DNA of 64,000 nt. It comes from Adiantum capillus-veneris. Lineage: Eukaryota > Streptophyta > Polypodiopsida > Polypodiales > Pteridaceae. Position numbers and translations under genes: made by a program. Within the stretch, counting starts at the first letter, position 1. The number at the start of each line of letters is the position of its first letter. The notes under the pieces were generated by a model that was not told the DNA's origin, did not search any database, and saw only the letters and a program-made list of their open reading frames with translations. This document shows, piece by piece, positions 10,850 to 22,700 of the stretch. Location of the stretch: the NCBI GenBank assembly GCA_014529385.2, contig CM043961.1, forward strand, positions 12,464,478 to 12,528,477, written 5' to 3'.

Positions 10850-11800
10850 GGCTGTATGAGTCAATCGTTCTCACTCCCTCCCCCCCACAACCCCCCAAAC
10901 AAATAAATATGTATAATGTATTACATTATGGGAGATTACAACTGTTTGTTTGTGCACTCACAATCGCACACTCTTCACTATTAGTCCAATTATCCCCATT
11001 GATTAGATAGTAAAGGGCACATGCTTAATATTAGTACTGCTACCACAAAGAGCACCTCAGAGCTTCAATTGTTCATAGCTCTGAAGTTTTTCTCCCTTTT
11101 TTGAAAACCTAATACTCTTTGCTTAAATCCCAAGTCATCCCTTTTTGTCTCGAGCCTTGAGATGGTCTAAGTGTATGTATCTTATTGTTTTTGGCATAAA
11201 TTAAGTTGACATTAGTTCACATAGAAACTTTTGCGCATACAATGTGCTGAGTGATCGGTGGAATACTCTCCTCGTGTGGAAATGTAACCACATGTTAAGT
11301 GTACGTTGTGAAGGCAACGACCTGCATCATGCATCCCAAATGTTTAACCAATTAAAGATGTTGAATATTGTGGAATGTAAGTAACGATTGTAACTAAAAT
11401 TGCTCAACGAAATTTAATGTGAATCATTGTGAAAGGTGAAGCAAATCATAGAACATAGAGAGGTGGAGGGTGTTAAACCTTACAATAGAGAGGTGGCAAG
11501 TGTTAAACCTTGCAATGTTTCCATGTAATCCATCGTGTAAGTTGAGTATCAATATACAAAATTAAGGATGGGTTGAATTAGATATGAATGACCAAAATAA
11601 TATATTTGGGAGAGCTTGATACACAAAGGAAAGAAGAAATGTGATACATACGTAGTGTTCTTCATGCAGGCTAGTGAGCAACTAAAACCTTTTAACATCA
11701 AAAAAGTATTATGCTGCCTCAAAGGGATTACAGACTTTATCATTGTTGGCACAATTTGTCCAATCTTTGCCTACGTGCCAGGGCATGATAGGTGTGATCC
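10850..11800. other. No recognisable gene
   Basis: This stretch contains the first copy of a dispersed repeat (11012-11113) and a local duplication near 11459-11520, where 'gagaggtgg' and 'gtgttaaacctt' each occur twice. Nothing else stands out. Confidence 0.45.
11012..11113 (+). repeat. Dispersed repeat, copy 1
   Basis: About 100 bases beginning AAAGGGCACATGCTTAATAT recur at 17137-17239 in the same orientation with roughly 90% identity by eye. Both copies end in a CTCCCTTTT..GAA.ACCTAATA phrase. The nature of the family is unknown. Confidence 0.85.
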
Positions 11801-11809
11801 ACATGCAAT

Positions 11810-12060
11810 GGCCTTAAGTAAAGGTCTTGTGTAGTTCCACCCTCCCATAAAACTGAACGCAACCTCGCTTCAAAGGCTTTTTGTTGAACCTCCCAAGTTT
11901 TTTGCAATTGCTTTGCTTGTTGTGCATCGAGCCTTTGTTGCTTTAATATCTCTTTTTCTACTATAGTTTGTGTTCTTTTCTTCTCCTTCTCTAGCCGCTT
12001 TGCCTCCTTTACGTTGGCAATCTCTTCCTTCTTTGCTATTTTAGCTCTCATACTCTCCAT
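11810..12060 (-). pseudogene. Coiled-coil C-terminal tail, probably of the DDE transposase
   Basis: The minus strand from the ATG at 12060 is open for about 80 highly charged residues rich in K, E, Q and R (MESMRAKIAKKEEIANVKEA and onward), a clear coiled-coil composition, preceded in frame by PLKY. Pogo/jerky-type DDE_1 transposases and their relatives commonly end in such a tail after the catalytic domain. It lies downstream of the catalytic fragment at 12680-13340 on the same strand, so I read it as the same broken gene. The intervening acidic stretch (12439-12666) may also belong to it. Alone the sequence would be unassignable. Confidence 0.5.
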
Positions 12061-12679
12061 ATACTTGAGTGGATGTAAGAATTAGGTTGTTGGTTTAGTT
12101 GACAAAGGCCTCACGATTAACTTGTCTTACATAAACCTCTGTTGATGGTATTCGCAAAATATCAATGATTTGATTTTCCTTTTCTCGATGCCCTGGCTGA
12201 TTGGGAGGATGGGATTTTCATTCTCATATGTGAACCACTGACTTGATTGACCACCTGCCCTTCATGTGTTTGCAATATTGTAGTGCAAAGGAAGGTCTAC
12301 ATTAATTGCCCCTACCCTCATATCGACGAGTGAATGCATGATCATCATTACTTGATTGACCACCTGCCCTTCGTGTGTTTGCAATATTGTAGTGCAGAGG
12401 AAGGTCATCATTAATTGCCCCTACCCTCATACAAGTTGTTATTGCATACCTTGAATGTTGGAGAGATCTTCCTCTTCCATTAGTTGCGTGAAGGTCATTG
12501 CTTGCTCTATCTCTTCATTTTCTCCATTTTCCCCCAAAGTTTCTTCATTAAGTTGAGAAACCATATTATTCGATGCAAGAACAACTTCGTCTTCCATGTC
12601 CACATGCAATGGTGTGCTTGGCACTTGAGATGGGATCCCACTTTTGTATGAAGATACATTATCCATCTCTATTGCTCCA

Positions 12680-13340
12680 ACAAGTCTTCAACCAATCTGA
12701 TAAGATTGTTAGGTTGAACGAGGTGCTAATGAATTCAAAGGCTGTATGCCAGTTGCATGAAATCCAGCCTTGATGATAGATTTTGTGAAGGAGGATTGTA
12801 TTGCCTTGGCCACTATAGAAGCGAGTTCTCCTTTTGTTGCTTGCCTAGAAGAAGCTTTTTACTTACAAATGTCTCTTTCCTTCCGAAATTGCACCTTCAA
12901 CGACTTAAAACACTAACATCTAGAGGTTGAAGCTTATGTGAAGTGTGAGCTGGTAAGGTGATTATGTCTTTACTAGCTTCATGAGCCTTTGCTACCACAT
13001 CTAGAGAAACATGACTCCCATCCCCATCAAGTATGAGAAGATGTTTATTGGTCTTTTGCATTGTTTGAGTTATAAAAGTATCAAAATGCTCCAACCAGGC
13101 TTGGAAAAGTTCCCCTGTCATCCAAGCCTTTTTTTGCATGGCCATTGCTACCCCTGCTTCGCAATGTTGTATGTAATTGCTAGTGATGCGGCTTCCTTTG
13201 AAAATGTAATAAGAGGGAATGGCTTGGCCGACAACATTAACACAACACAACACAGTCATCCACTCGCGAGGATTGCATATGGTACAATAGACCACTTTTT
13301 CTCTTTTTGCAAGTACTTTCATGCCTTTGTCCCTAGATCC
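12680..13340 (-). pseudogene. Pogo-like DDE transposase, catalytic domain (broken)
   Basis: The frame 13322-12897 reads KVLAKREK, then FKGSRI, LLILDGDGSHVSL and LPAHTSHKLQPLDVSV. These are the hallmarks of the DDE_1 (PF03184) endonuclease of pogo/jerky elements, which cut and reinsert transposon DNA. The Asp of L-D-G and the Asp of Q-P-L-D are separated by 35 residues (DD35D pattern); the first catalytic Asp region is not convincing, with D-K-G-M where D-E-T-G-M is usual. A one-base slip in the T run near 12910 ends the frame. Another frame continues the domain with FKSLKVQFRKERD and SIIKAGFHATGIQPLN, the conserved A-G-F-x-A-T-G-I-x-P-L-N end. There are further stops inside. No N-terminal HTH and no terminal inverted repeats were found. 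Confidence 0.85.
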
Positions 13341-13344
13341 TTAT

Positions 13345-14036
13345 TATCAGGTGGGTAGCAATGCTATGCATGTAACATTTAATGGCCTAGTAACTTGTGT
13401 GTAGCAAAAAATAGCATGAACATAGTGATCATTTCATTAGAATAGATTCCTAATGAGAATAACAAGAGTGCTTGGGTGGAGAGAGCAACAAAAAGCGTAA
13501 CACCTAGTTAGATAGCATGAACAATACTTCAGAAGAGAGAGAAACTAAGCTATTGACAACAGTTGAGAACCGGATTTCATGGAGCCGGTCCCCCCTCCAA
13601 AAGGCTTTGTATCATAGGTTTCTCCCATCAAGAGAGACATTTTACAATACAATTCTTTGTGTTCCTTCAATACTAGCTAATAGTGCAATGAAGGTGGAAG
13701 CTTCAAGCACTAAGCAAAACACTTATAAAACAAAACATCAATTCCCTCAGGGTCTCAGACCCAAGACCTCACACACCTTCGAAGATGGTGAGAGCTATGG
13801 GGGTATGAGAGTAGAGTGAGAGGAAGAAGGAGTAGTCTTACAAGAAAGATGTACATCTCCTCACATAATCACTCATATTAGTATAGCATAGCTTAGTAAT
13901 TAGCATGGTAGAGGAGATGAGCATGCATTGAAGCTTGGATTGGTTGGATTTACATCACAAAGCCAAGATTTGTTGGTGTAGGCCTCCCTTCTCACAAGCT
14001 TGGAGTAGGTGATAAGATTTCCATTAAAGCTTGAGA

Positions 14037-14038
<2 letters not shown>
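13345..14038. other. No recognisable gene
   Basis: Open frames here (for example 13517-13819 plus) show no family motif. Confidence 0.4.

Positions 14039-14113
<75 letters not shown>
14039..14113 (+). repeat. (GA)n microsatellite, 75 bp
   Basis: Pure GA dinucleotide repeat. The long open frames of alternating R/E or S/L across it are artefacts of the repeat. Confidence 0.95.
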
Positions 14114-14115
<2 letters not shown>

Positions 14116-14639
14116 TTCTTGCTTCACACATGAGCTTGTGTGTGAATGTGTGGAATAATGACTTGAAAAAATCCGCCCCCTCTCTCTCTCTCTCTTGGTC
14201 GACCCCTCTTGCTATTTGCTCATGCTGCCACCCCATTGGACCTTTCCAGGCTTAGCCAATGAGAATTAAGAAGCATAAGTGATAGCCTTCTGACATGTGT
14301 CCACCTTTCCCCTTTTGTGAGAGATTTAGGTAATTAGTTAATGTAACTAAACTCTCTTTGGACCCCTTTGTCTCCTGGCCAATAGGAATCAGGCAAGCCA
14401 TTGGGCTGTTGAATGCTCATTGGACCCCTTGGGAGACTGTCCAATAGTCTTCTAGAGAGCTTAATTCTTATTGGTTCTTTTATTAAGCATTTTTTGATTA
14501 ATTAAACTAGATTTACTCTAGCCTAATTCTCATTGGTTTACCTCCATGGCCGTCCAATAGGATTTGAGTACACCTTGTGGGCATCTGGGCTAGGGAGTTG
14601 AAATGTGTCCCTCGTTCCCTTTGTGTAAAGGAGGCTTGT

Positions 14640-14641
<2 letters not shown>

Positions 14642-14693
<52 letters not shown>
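14642..14693 (+). repeat. (GT)n microsatellite, 52 bp
   Basis: Pure GT dinucleotide repeat. Confidence 0.95.
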
Positions 14694-14695
<2 letters not shown>

Positions 14696-15406
14696 CTCTC
14701 TCATCCCCTACTTGCAAGGCTTGCCCCCTCCTTTGTAGGATTTGTGAAGACTTTTTTGGTTAAGATACAAACATCCAATTTTTACTAAGCTTTGATCATT
14801 GGACACAAGCTTTGAATTTTGGAACCTTAGCATTTTGGAAGTCTTAATGGGCTGAACCTTAGGATCTTTAAAGCCCATTGTTGCACCTTGCTTTTTTGCA
14901 GATGGCCCCCCCTTTGGATCCCTATTTTCCCTCCTTTGGATCCCTACCGTGGCCGAAATGCATACATCTTTTGAAGATCTATGTGAAGAGTCTCAATAAT
15001 GTTTGGCCTAAACCTGCTAGCTCTGGATTGGTCCAATCCTTTGCATACTCTGAAAACACGGTTCGGATGTCGCTTGCGAAATCCTTCCCACCAAATTTTC
15101 CCTGGGATACCATTGGAGAACAATGTATGCCTTGTTTGACATATTTCTACAACCTTTAATTTAACATCAAGGACAAAAAAGACATGACCTGATTCACATT
15201 TTTAAAAAATATATTGCAAGAGAGCATCTTCTTCCTCTAAACTAAACTGTGTGAGTGGACCTTTCTTCTTCTTCTAAGTCCTTCCTTCCTCCCAATTGGT
15301 AATGGCTGATCTACTTATTCCAAATTGCAAGGCACATTTTTATAAAGAAAGTCCTTCCTCTCATGCTTGCAGTGCTTTCGCCAGATCTTACTCTGTCCAT
15401 GTTAAA

Positions 15407-15586
15407 ATTGTTTGTTTTTTGTTCTTTTGATGAGTCTTTGATGGTTCTTCTTCCCCTTCAAGGGGCAAGTGATGTGACCTGTCTAAAATGCCCAAAATTG
15501 TTCATTTTTTGTTCTTTTGATGAATCTTTGATGGTTCTTCTTCCCCTTCAAGAGGCAAGTGATGTGGCTTGTCTAAAATGCCCGCT
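15407..15586 (+). repeat. 90-bp tandem duplication
   Basis: A unit starting ATTGTTTGTTTTTTGTTC at 15407 is repeated at 15497 with only a handful of differences. Both units contain CTTTGATGGTTCTTCTTCCC and GGCAAGTGATGTG. The duplication keeps frame in a short ORF, but that ORF has no known motif. Confidence 0.9.
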
Positions 15587-17136
15587 ATGTAGGTAGTTGA
15601 TGGTGCTCTTTTGGGAAAGTTTGGCTTTGCTTGCTTGAGGAGAGGTGGCTTCTTGCTTGAGGTTGGATTTTGACTATTGAGATTTTTGCTTGTAGAGGAG
15701 AGAGGTATGTTCTAGATGCTTCCATGTTCCTTTGTTGGAGTTAAAATGTCAACATGACCTCTCCTCGATTTCTGGAAATTTACCCTTTGTTGGAGCTTGA
15801 ATGTTGACACTGCTCCCCCTCGCAGGTGTGAATCTCACTCTCTTCTTACATCTGCTTAGTAGAGATGTGATGTCGGAATTTTGTTTGAGATTGAATTCAT
15901 GCAGATGACTACCTTTGGACTTTGCTAGTGTGATTTCACTGGTTTTCTCTTTTTTTCTATTACTAATTATGATTGGTTGTCAGACAAGGAAAAGTTCAAT
16001 ATTCATTCTTATAAAAGAGTTTGTGACAAAAAATTAACTCATAAGTAGATCAACAGAAATGTAAATCATGAACTGAACTAAAAACGGATTACATGAACTT
16101 ATTGTAGTGATTTATAAGATGTTTTTAGTCTCGTATATTTTCCAAAAGCTGAGAATACTCCTTCACACAAAAAAAAAGTTTTGGTGCGGGCTTGGCTAGA
16201 CTCAGTTTTTAGGACTTTGTGCTTCCTCTGATTGTGGTGTTGCGGTGGGATATTTGGGGGAAATGAATGGGGCTTTCTTGCGAGGGACTTTGCACATAAA
16301 TACAGGTAGAGCATGCGATTTTCCATAGCAGCAAACCCTCTCACCGTTCTTATGCAGCAAGAGTGAAGTGCACAAGAGACCTTGAAGTTGTGGATGCCTG
16401 TTGATCAAACAGGCTTTTCATTCGCATAGAGCACTTGAAGTCATACTGATCTGGTTTGCATTGCCTTGTGAGTGACTTTGGAAGAATTTTGCTTACCAAT
16501 ACTACGTGGCTTTGAGCTTAAAACTTCCATGAATAACAACAGGCTCACTGTGTAGTAGTAATAACAGGCTCTCTGTGTAGAAGGATTAAAAAGTGTTAAT
16601 CATATTAGTATCTCAAGTTGAATTAATTTGGGGGATTATGAGCATGGGAACTAATGATCAACAAATTACAATATTGTGATTGTAAACATAAAATATTTTG
16701 AGCATGGGACCTTCTTATCACACTGTTTGTTGTCAGGAACATTTTTTATATGGAAATGGTTTGGCTATAATACTGCTCGCAATTTGTAATTCTGTGTTCC
16801 TAGGAAATTATCATTTGCTGAAAATGGTCATTTATGTGCAGGTGGTGGGTGATAATGAGAAGGCCCCATGATGTGATGGAAGAAGAGATATTTCCAACTA
16901 CATTCATAAGGAGATCATGTGCAAAGGAGGTCGTGCGCCAGTTGCAATGCAGGGGGAACTTTTGATGGACAAGATGGGCTCCCATAATGAGACAAATCTA
17001 GCCCCACTACTTTTTTAAACCCACACTATAAAAGTAAATCTTTTAAGGATTGAAAATGGTTCAATTTTGGTCTTTTGGTGTACCCAAAGTGTGTCTCAAT
17101 ATTGGGCCCTCGTTTTTTTATTGGCCCCTTTACCCT

Positions 17137-17239
17137 AAAGGGCACATGCTTAATATTAGCATTGCTACCACAAAGAGCACCTCCGAGCTTCAATTGTTCA
17201 TACCTATGAATATTTTCTCCCTTTTATGAAGACCTAATA
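17137..17239 (+). repeat. Dispersed repeat, copy 2
   Basis: Second copy of the repeat at 11012-11113, same orientation. The (GA)n tract at 17323 starts about 80 bases after it; copy 1 has no such tract after it. Confidence 0.85.
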
Positions 17240-17318
17240 GGTCTAGCCAATTTTGGTTTTGGGGTGTTTTAAGGGGTATCTTGAAAGATCCCCTTTTGTC
17301 TTCAAGAAAAAGTGGGCA

Positions 17319-18108
<790 letters not shown>

Positions 18109-18379
18109 AATTTTATTTTATTTTGGCAAAACTCACAATTTGTGAGTGGATTGTATTCATCACATCATAATATTCTAGAACCAACCTCAAGCTTGGATCG
18201 AGCCTTGAGGTGCATAAGTCTACAAGCTGGATGTTTACCATCTCATAGTGAGGCCTATCACCCCTAGAATGTGAACAAAATTCGTAGGCTTTACTTACTG
18301 TCTGTTCACAACAAGACATGGGTAGTCCTAGACCAGTCATCCAAGTTTTTCTTGCACCCAAGCGTCCATATTAGCACTT

Positions 18380-18949
18380 TGATTTCTTGTACAGTTTTTG
18401 TGAAGCTTGTCATCTTAGGATCTCCTTCAAACACACGGTGGTTCCTTGTCTACCATATATTATGGAAGAAGAAGTACCTGACAGTTTGGGTGTTGATGAG
18501 GAGGGAAGGACTTCCCAACTTCTTACCTCCAAGGAATAAATTAGTCTTGAAAAAACCAATTTTTTGTGTCCTTTGGACCCACTTGCATATTTTCAAAGCG
18601 AGGCCTTTGATAGTCGGGGATTATATGAATAGGTGGGCCAGATCCTCAATAGATACCGTGCACCCCAAGAATCAATCTGTCCCAATCCCTCTCTCGTGTA
18701 TCTTCACCCTGTCAGTAGAGCACCCCAAATTACCGTCTATAGAAATACTTTCATGTGCTGCGGAAATTTTGGCTTCCAGATGTTTTCCATTACTTGCTCC
18801 AACCATTCCTCTGGCCATTGTTTTTCCCATATATTGTTGAAGGGGTTGGACCAGTTCTTCATGTGCATCATTATATGATATATGCCTTTAGAATGGGGTT
18901 TCCATAAGAGACTTCTTTTGAGCCATCTCCAAGCATTCCATTCAAGCTT
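18380..18949 (-). pseudogene. LINE C-terminal zf-RVT region
   Basis: Translated on the minus strand from 18949: WNAWRWLKRSLLWKPHSKG, then IWKPKFPQHMKVFL followed by a stop, then V-I-W-G-A-L-L-T-G. This matches the zf-RVT (PF13966) block I-W-x-x-x-x-P-x-x-x-x-F-L-W-x-x-x-x-x-x-L-x-T at the end of plant LINE polyproteins. After a frameshift the next frame reads KIHERGIGTDC and CTVSIEDLAHLF, corresponding to the zinc-binding C-x-x-C...E-x-x-x-H-L-F part. A final stretch near 18380-18480 fits the family's W-x-x-W-x-x-R-N-x-x-x-F-E end. Multiple stops and shifts. Confidence 0.75.
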
Positions 18950-19672
18950 TGTTAAGTATGGAGCCTGATTTACCCTTGTAATTTTCTGTGGTAAAAGCGC
19001 ACATTTGTAAGGCCCCCATTATGAGGAGAAGCCATCATGCGTGAAGGAAAATCACTCACCGGAAACCAAAATTTTCACGGACAAGAATCAGGGGCAACTT
19101 TAAAGGCCTCAAGAGCGGAGGCCCCCGAGACTTTTTTTTCACCGGAATATTCTTTTTCGTCGGAATATTATGGCCGGACGGCCGCCGGAAAGTGGTCGGA
19201 AAACAACCGGTCGGTTGGCCGGTGGCCGAATTCAAAAGCGGACTTGTCTTCTCAAGGGCGGCCACACATGGGCGGATTGGAGGGTCCAATTTGGACTTAT
19301 TCGCACAAGGGCGGCTACACATGGCTGTCTCTCATAAGAGAGGGCAGCCCTTTTGGCCTATAAAAGGAGGCCATTTCTACACACATTTCATAGTGTGAAG
19401 TTGATGCAACAAGGTGAGTGTGAGGTGGTGAGAGTGAAGCAAGGCGGGAGCTCCATTAAGGGTATAATCCCTTTGTAAACTACTTCTTGTTTTGAAGTAC
19501 TAAAGCCATTGAGTGGCTGCTTTCCCGTGGACGTAGCCCACATTGGGTGAACCACGTATATCGTGTGTACTCTCTCTCTCTCTCTACTCTATAATCTCGT
19601 GTATATAAATATGTCTCTCTCCATTAAGTAATCTACTCAATTATCTATTTAGCTACGTCTTATTTCCTAACA
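18950..19672 (+). repeat. 5' LTR of the intact copia element
   Basis: 723 bp, TGTTAAG to CCTAACA. A TATAAAA box at 19359-19365 sits inside a GGCC...GGCC inverted pair, and CT repeats follow near 19568. GC-rich CCGG clusters (about 19140-19260) make the 5' part more GC-rich than the surroundings. Confidence 0.96.
19359..19365 (+). promoter_or_regulatory. TATA box in the copia 5' LTR
   Basis: TATAAAA in the context GGCCTATAAAAGGAGGCC. The same box is in the 3' LTR at 24097-24103. It would drive full-length element RNA starting about 30 bases downstream. Confidence 0.75.
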
Positions 19673-19674
19673 AC

Positions 19675-19686
19675 TGGTATCAGAGC
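19675..19686 (+). promoter_or_regulatory. tRNA-Met primer binding site
   Basis: TGGTATCAGAGC, two bases after the LTR, the standard plant copia primer site for initiator tRNA-Met. Confidence 0.95.
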
Positions 19687-19745
19687 AAGGTTTGCTCGTA
19701 GCTAAATTATCTCAAGGAAAGGATTCCTTGAATTGAGTGGGAGTT

Positions 19746-22700
19746 ATGGCGGAGGAAGGGAAGCTCAAGATTGAGAAGTTCAACGGCAAAAAATACCAAC
19801 ATTGGAAGATGCAGATTGAAGACTATCTCTACCAGAAGGACCTCTATTTTCCACTAGGTGGTCTTGTGAAGAAGCCCACAACAATGGCAGATGAAGCATG
19901 GATTGTCCTTGATCGAAAGGCACTGGGAACAATCCGGTTAAGCTTGGCGTCAACGGTGGCCTTCAATGTTTCGGAGATGAAGACCACGGAGGACTTGATG
20001 AAGTCACTTGACGACTTCTACGAGAAACCATCGGCATCCAATAAGGTACTTCTTATGAAGTGCTTGTTCAATCTAAAGATGGCAGAGAATGGTTCAGTTG
20101 CAGAACACCTAAATGACTTTAACACAAACATAAGTCAACTTCGATCAGTGAAAATCGATTTCGATGACGAAGTGCGAGCTCTCCTTATACTATCATCTCT
20201 ACCGGATAGTTGGGACAGCCTTGTGATGGCTATAAGTAATTCTATCTCTGGCACAAATACTCTTAAGTTTGATGATGTTGTGGGTGTTCTCCTAAGCGAG
20301 GAAATGCGAAGGAGAAGCACAGGAGAATCATCACGTGCTGCACTATCAGTGGAAACAAGAGGAAGACCGAAGGAGAGGTTCAAAAACCAAAAGGGTCGTG
20401 ATCGCTCAAGGCGGAGCAAGTCACGCACAAAGTCAGTTCTTGAATGTTGGAACTGCGGCAAGAAGGGCCACGTCAAGAAGGATTGCTGGTCCAAGAAGAA
20501 GAAGGAAACAGAGTCTCAAGACAACAAGCCAACATCGGAGGCCAATGTGGCAGGTAAAGTAGAGCAAGATGCTCTAATTCTCTCATTAGACAATGTGTCT
20601 AATTCCTCGATAGTAGATTCCGGGGCTTCATTCCATGCGACACCACACAAGCAACATTTCCAAGACTACACCAAAGGTAATTTTGGGTATGTATACTTGG
20701 GAGATGATGAAGCTTGTGAGATTGTCGGCAAAGGTACAGTTTCTGTCAAAACTGCTAACGAAAATGAATGGAAGCTTAAAGATGTTAGGCATGTTCCTCC
20801 TCTTCGCAAAAATTTGATCTCTACAGGACAATTAGACGATGAAGGTCACAACATTGCATTCAGAAACAAACGGTGGAAGATCTCAAAGGGAATTTTTGTG
20901 GTTGCCAAGGGAGAAAAAGTCGGTACACTTTACTTGTGTACTGTTAGCACGCAACCTTCAGCTTGTGCAGCAACTACAGAAGTTGACAGTGCGGTGTGGC
21001 ACTACCGACTTGGGCATATGAGTGCCAAAGGAATGCAAATCCTTCAAACAAAGCAGCTTCTACCAGGTTTGAAAGAAGTGGACTTAGAGTTCTGTGAAGA
21101 TTGTGTTTATGGTGAACAAAAGAGGGTAAAATTTCAAAAATCAGGAAATGAAAGAAAAATTAAAAAACTTGAGTTGGTTCATTCTGATGTTTGGGGTCCT
21201 GCAAGTACACCATCACTTGGTGGCTCATTGTACTATGTAACATTCATAGACGATGCGACTAGAAAAACATGGGTTTATGTCATGAAGAATAAATCCGATG
21301 TATTTTCCATATTTCAAAGGTGGAAAGCCTTTGTGGAGAATGAAACAGGTACCAAGGTTAAATGCCTCAGATCCGACAATGGAGGCGAACATTGCAGCCA
21401 AGCTTTTGAAAGCTTTTGTGCTAGCAATGGCATTCGGAGGCAAAGGACAACCCCAAGGACACCTCAACAAAATGGGATTTCAGAAAGGATGAACAGGACA
21501 ATCATGGAACGAGCACGAAGCATGCGGCTACATGCAGGCCTACCGCTTGAGCTTTGGGCGGAATCTGTAAGTACGTCTGTGTACTTAATCAATCGGTCAC
21601 CCTCAACGGCATTGGATGGGGGAGTTCCAGAAGAGGCATGGACAGGTAAACCGGTGAATTATGCATTTCTCAAAGTGTTTGGGTGTGAGGCTTTCATGCA
21701 CATAGATAGAAGCCTAAGATCAAAGTTAGATGCAAAGTCCAAAAAGTGTTTCTTCATTGGCTATGGAGAAGGAGACTTTGGGTATCGCCTATGGAATCCT
21801 GAAGATGGTAAAATCTTAAGGAGTAGGGATGTAATTTTTAACGAACAAAATATGTACAAAGATTACTTGGAAAGAAAACAAACAAAAGAAACAGGTCATG
21901 AGTACATGGAGCTTGAGGACGGTGAAGACTCAAGGACTGCAAACGGTGACAATGTGCAACAACGTCAACCAAATGAGGAGCCTCAACCTATTCCCCGAAG
22001 ATCTACAAGAGCAAGTAGACCTCCAGAAAGGTTTGTTCCTTCCTTCAACCATCTCTTGATCTCAGATTCTGGAGAGCCGGAATCATATGAAGAAGCTATG
22101 CAACATGAATCCAAAGAAGAATGGACGAAGAGCACGCAAGTGGAGATGGACTCACTACATCGCAACCAAACATGGAAGTTGGTTGAGTTGCCTAAAGGTA
22201 AGCGGGCACTTCAAAACAAATGGGTGTACAAGCTAAAGGAAGAAGAAGGTGGGAAGAAAAGGTACAAGTCTAGGCTAGTGGTAAAAGGTTTTTCTCAAAA
22301 GAAAGGTATTGACTTCAATGAAATATTTTCTCTTGTTGTAAAAATGAACTCAATTAGGCTTGTCTTAAGCCTTGTGGCTGCTCATGATCTAAATCTCGAG
22401 CAAATGGATGTAAATACGGCATTCCCTCACGGTGACTTAGAGGAGGAAATCTACATGCTTCAACCAAAGGGGTATGAAGTAAAAGGTAAGGAGAAAATGG
22501 TTTGCAGATTAAAGAAGAGCTTGTATGGTTTAAAGCAAGCATCAAGACAATGGTACTTGAAGTTTGATCGATGGATGTTGGATCATGGATTCACAAGATG
22601 CAACTCGGATCACTGCGTCTACACGAAGAATTTGGGAGATGGGAAATTCATCATCCTAATGTTGTATGTTGATGACATGTTGATTGCAAGTGCTAACATG

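Noticed and set aside
12573-13358. Plus-strand frames over the transposase relic
   Set aside because: They are shadows of the minus-strand DDE transposase.
14024-14255. Open frames of alternating Arg-Glu or Ser-Leu
   Set aside because: They are translations of the (GA)n/(CT)n repeat and have no start context or homology; the same applies at 17190-17682, 36562-37018 and 42367-42845.
14878-15159. 93-codon plus-strand ORF as a gene
   Set aside because: Proline-rich with no motif, no clear promoter and no conserved neighbour; not enough support.
18271-18840. 189-codon plus-strand frame
   Set aside because: It is the antisense of the LINE zf-RVT region; the minus strand carries the recognisable motifs.
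19737-19745. Upstream start of the copia polyprotein
   Set aside because: The first codon there is GTG; the first ATG of the frame is at 19746, and it begins the usual gag N-terminus.
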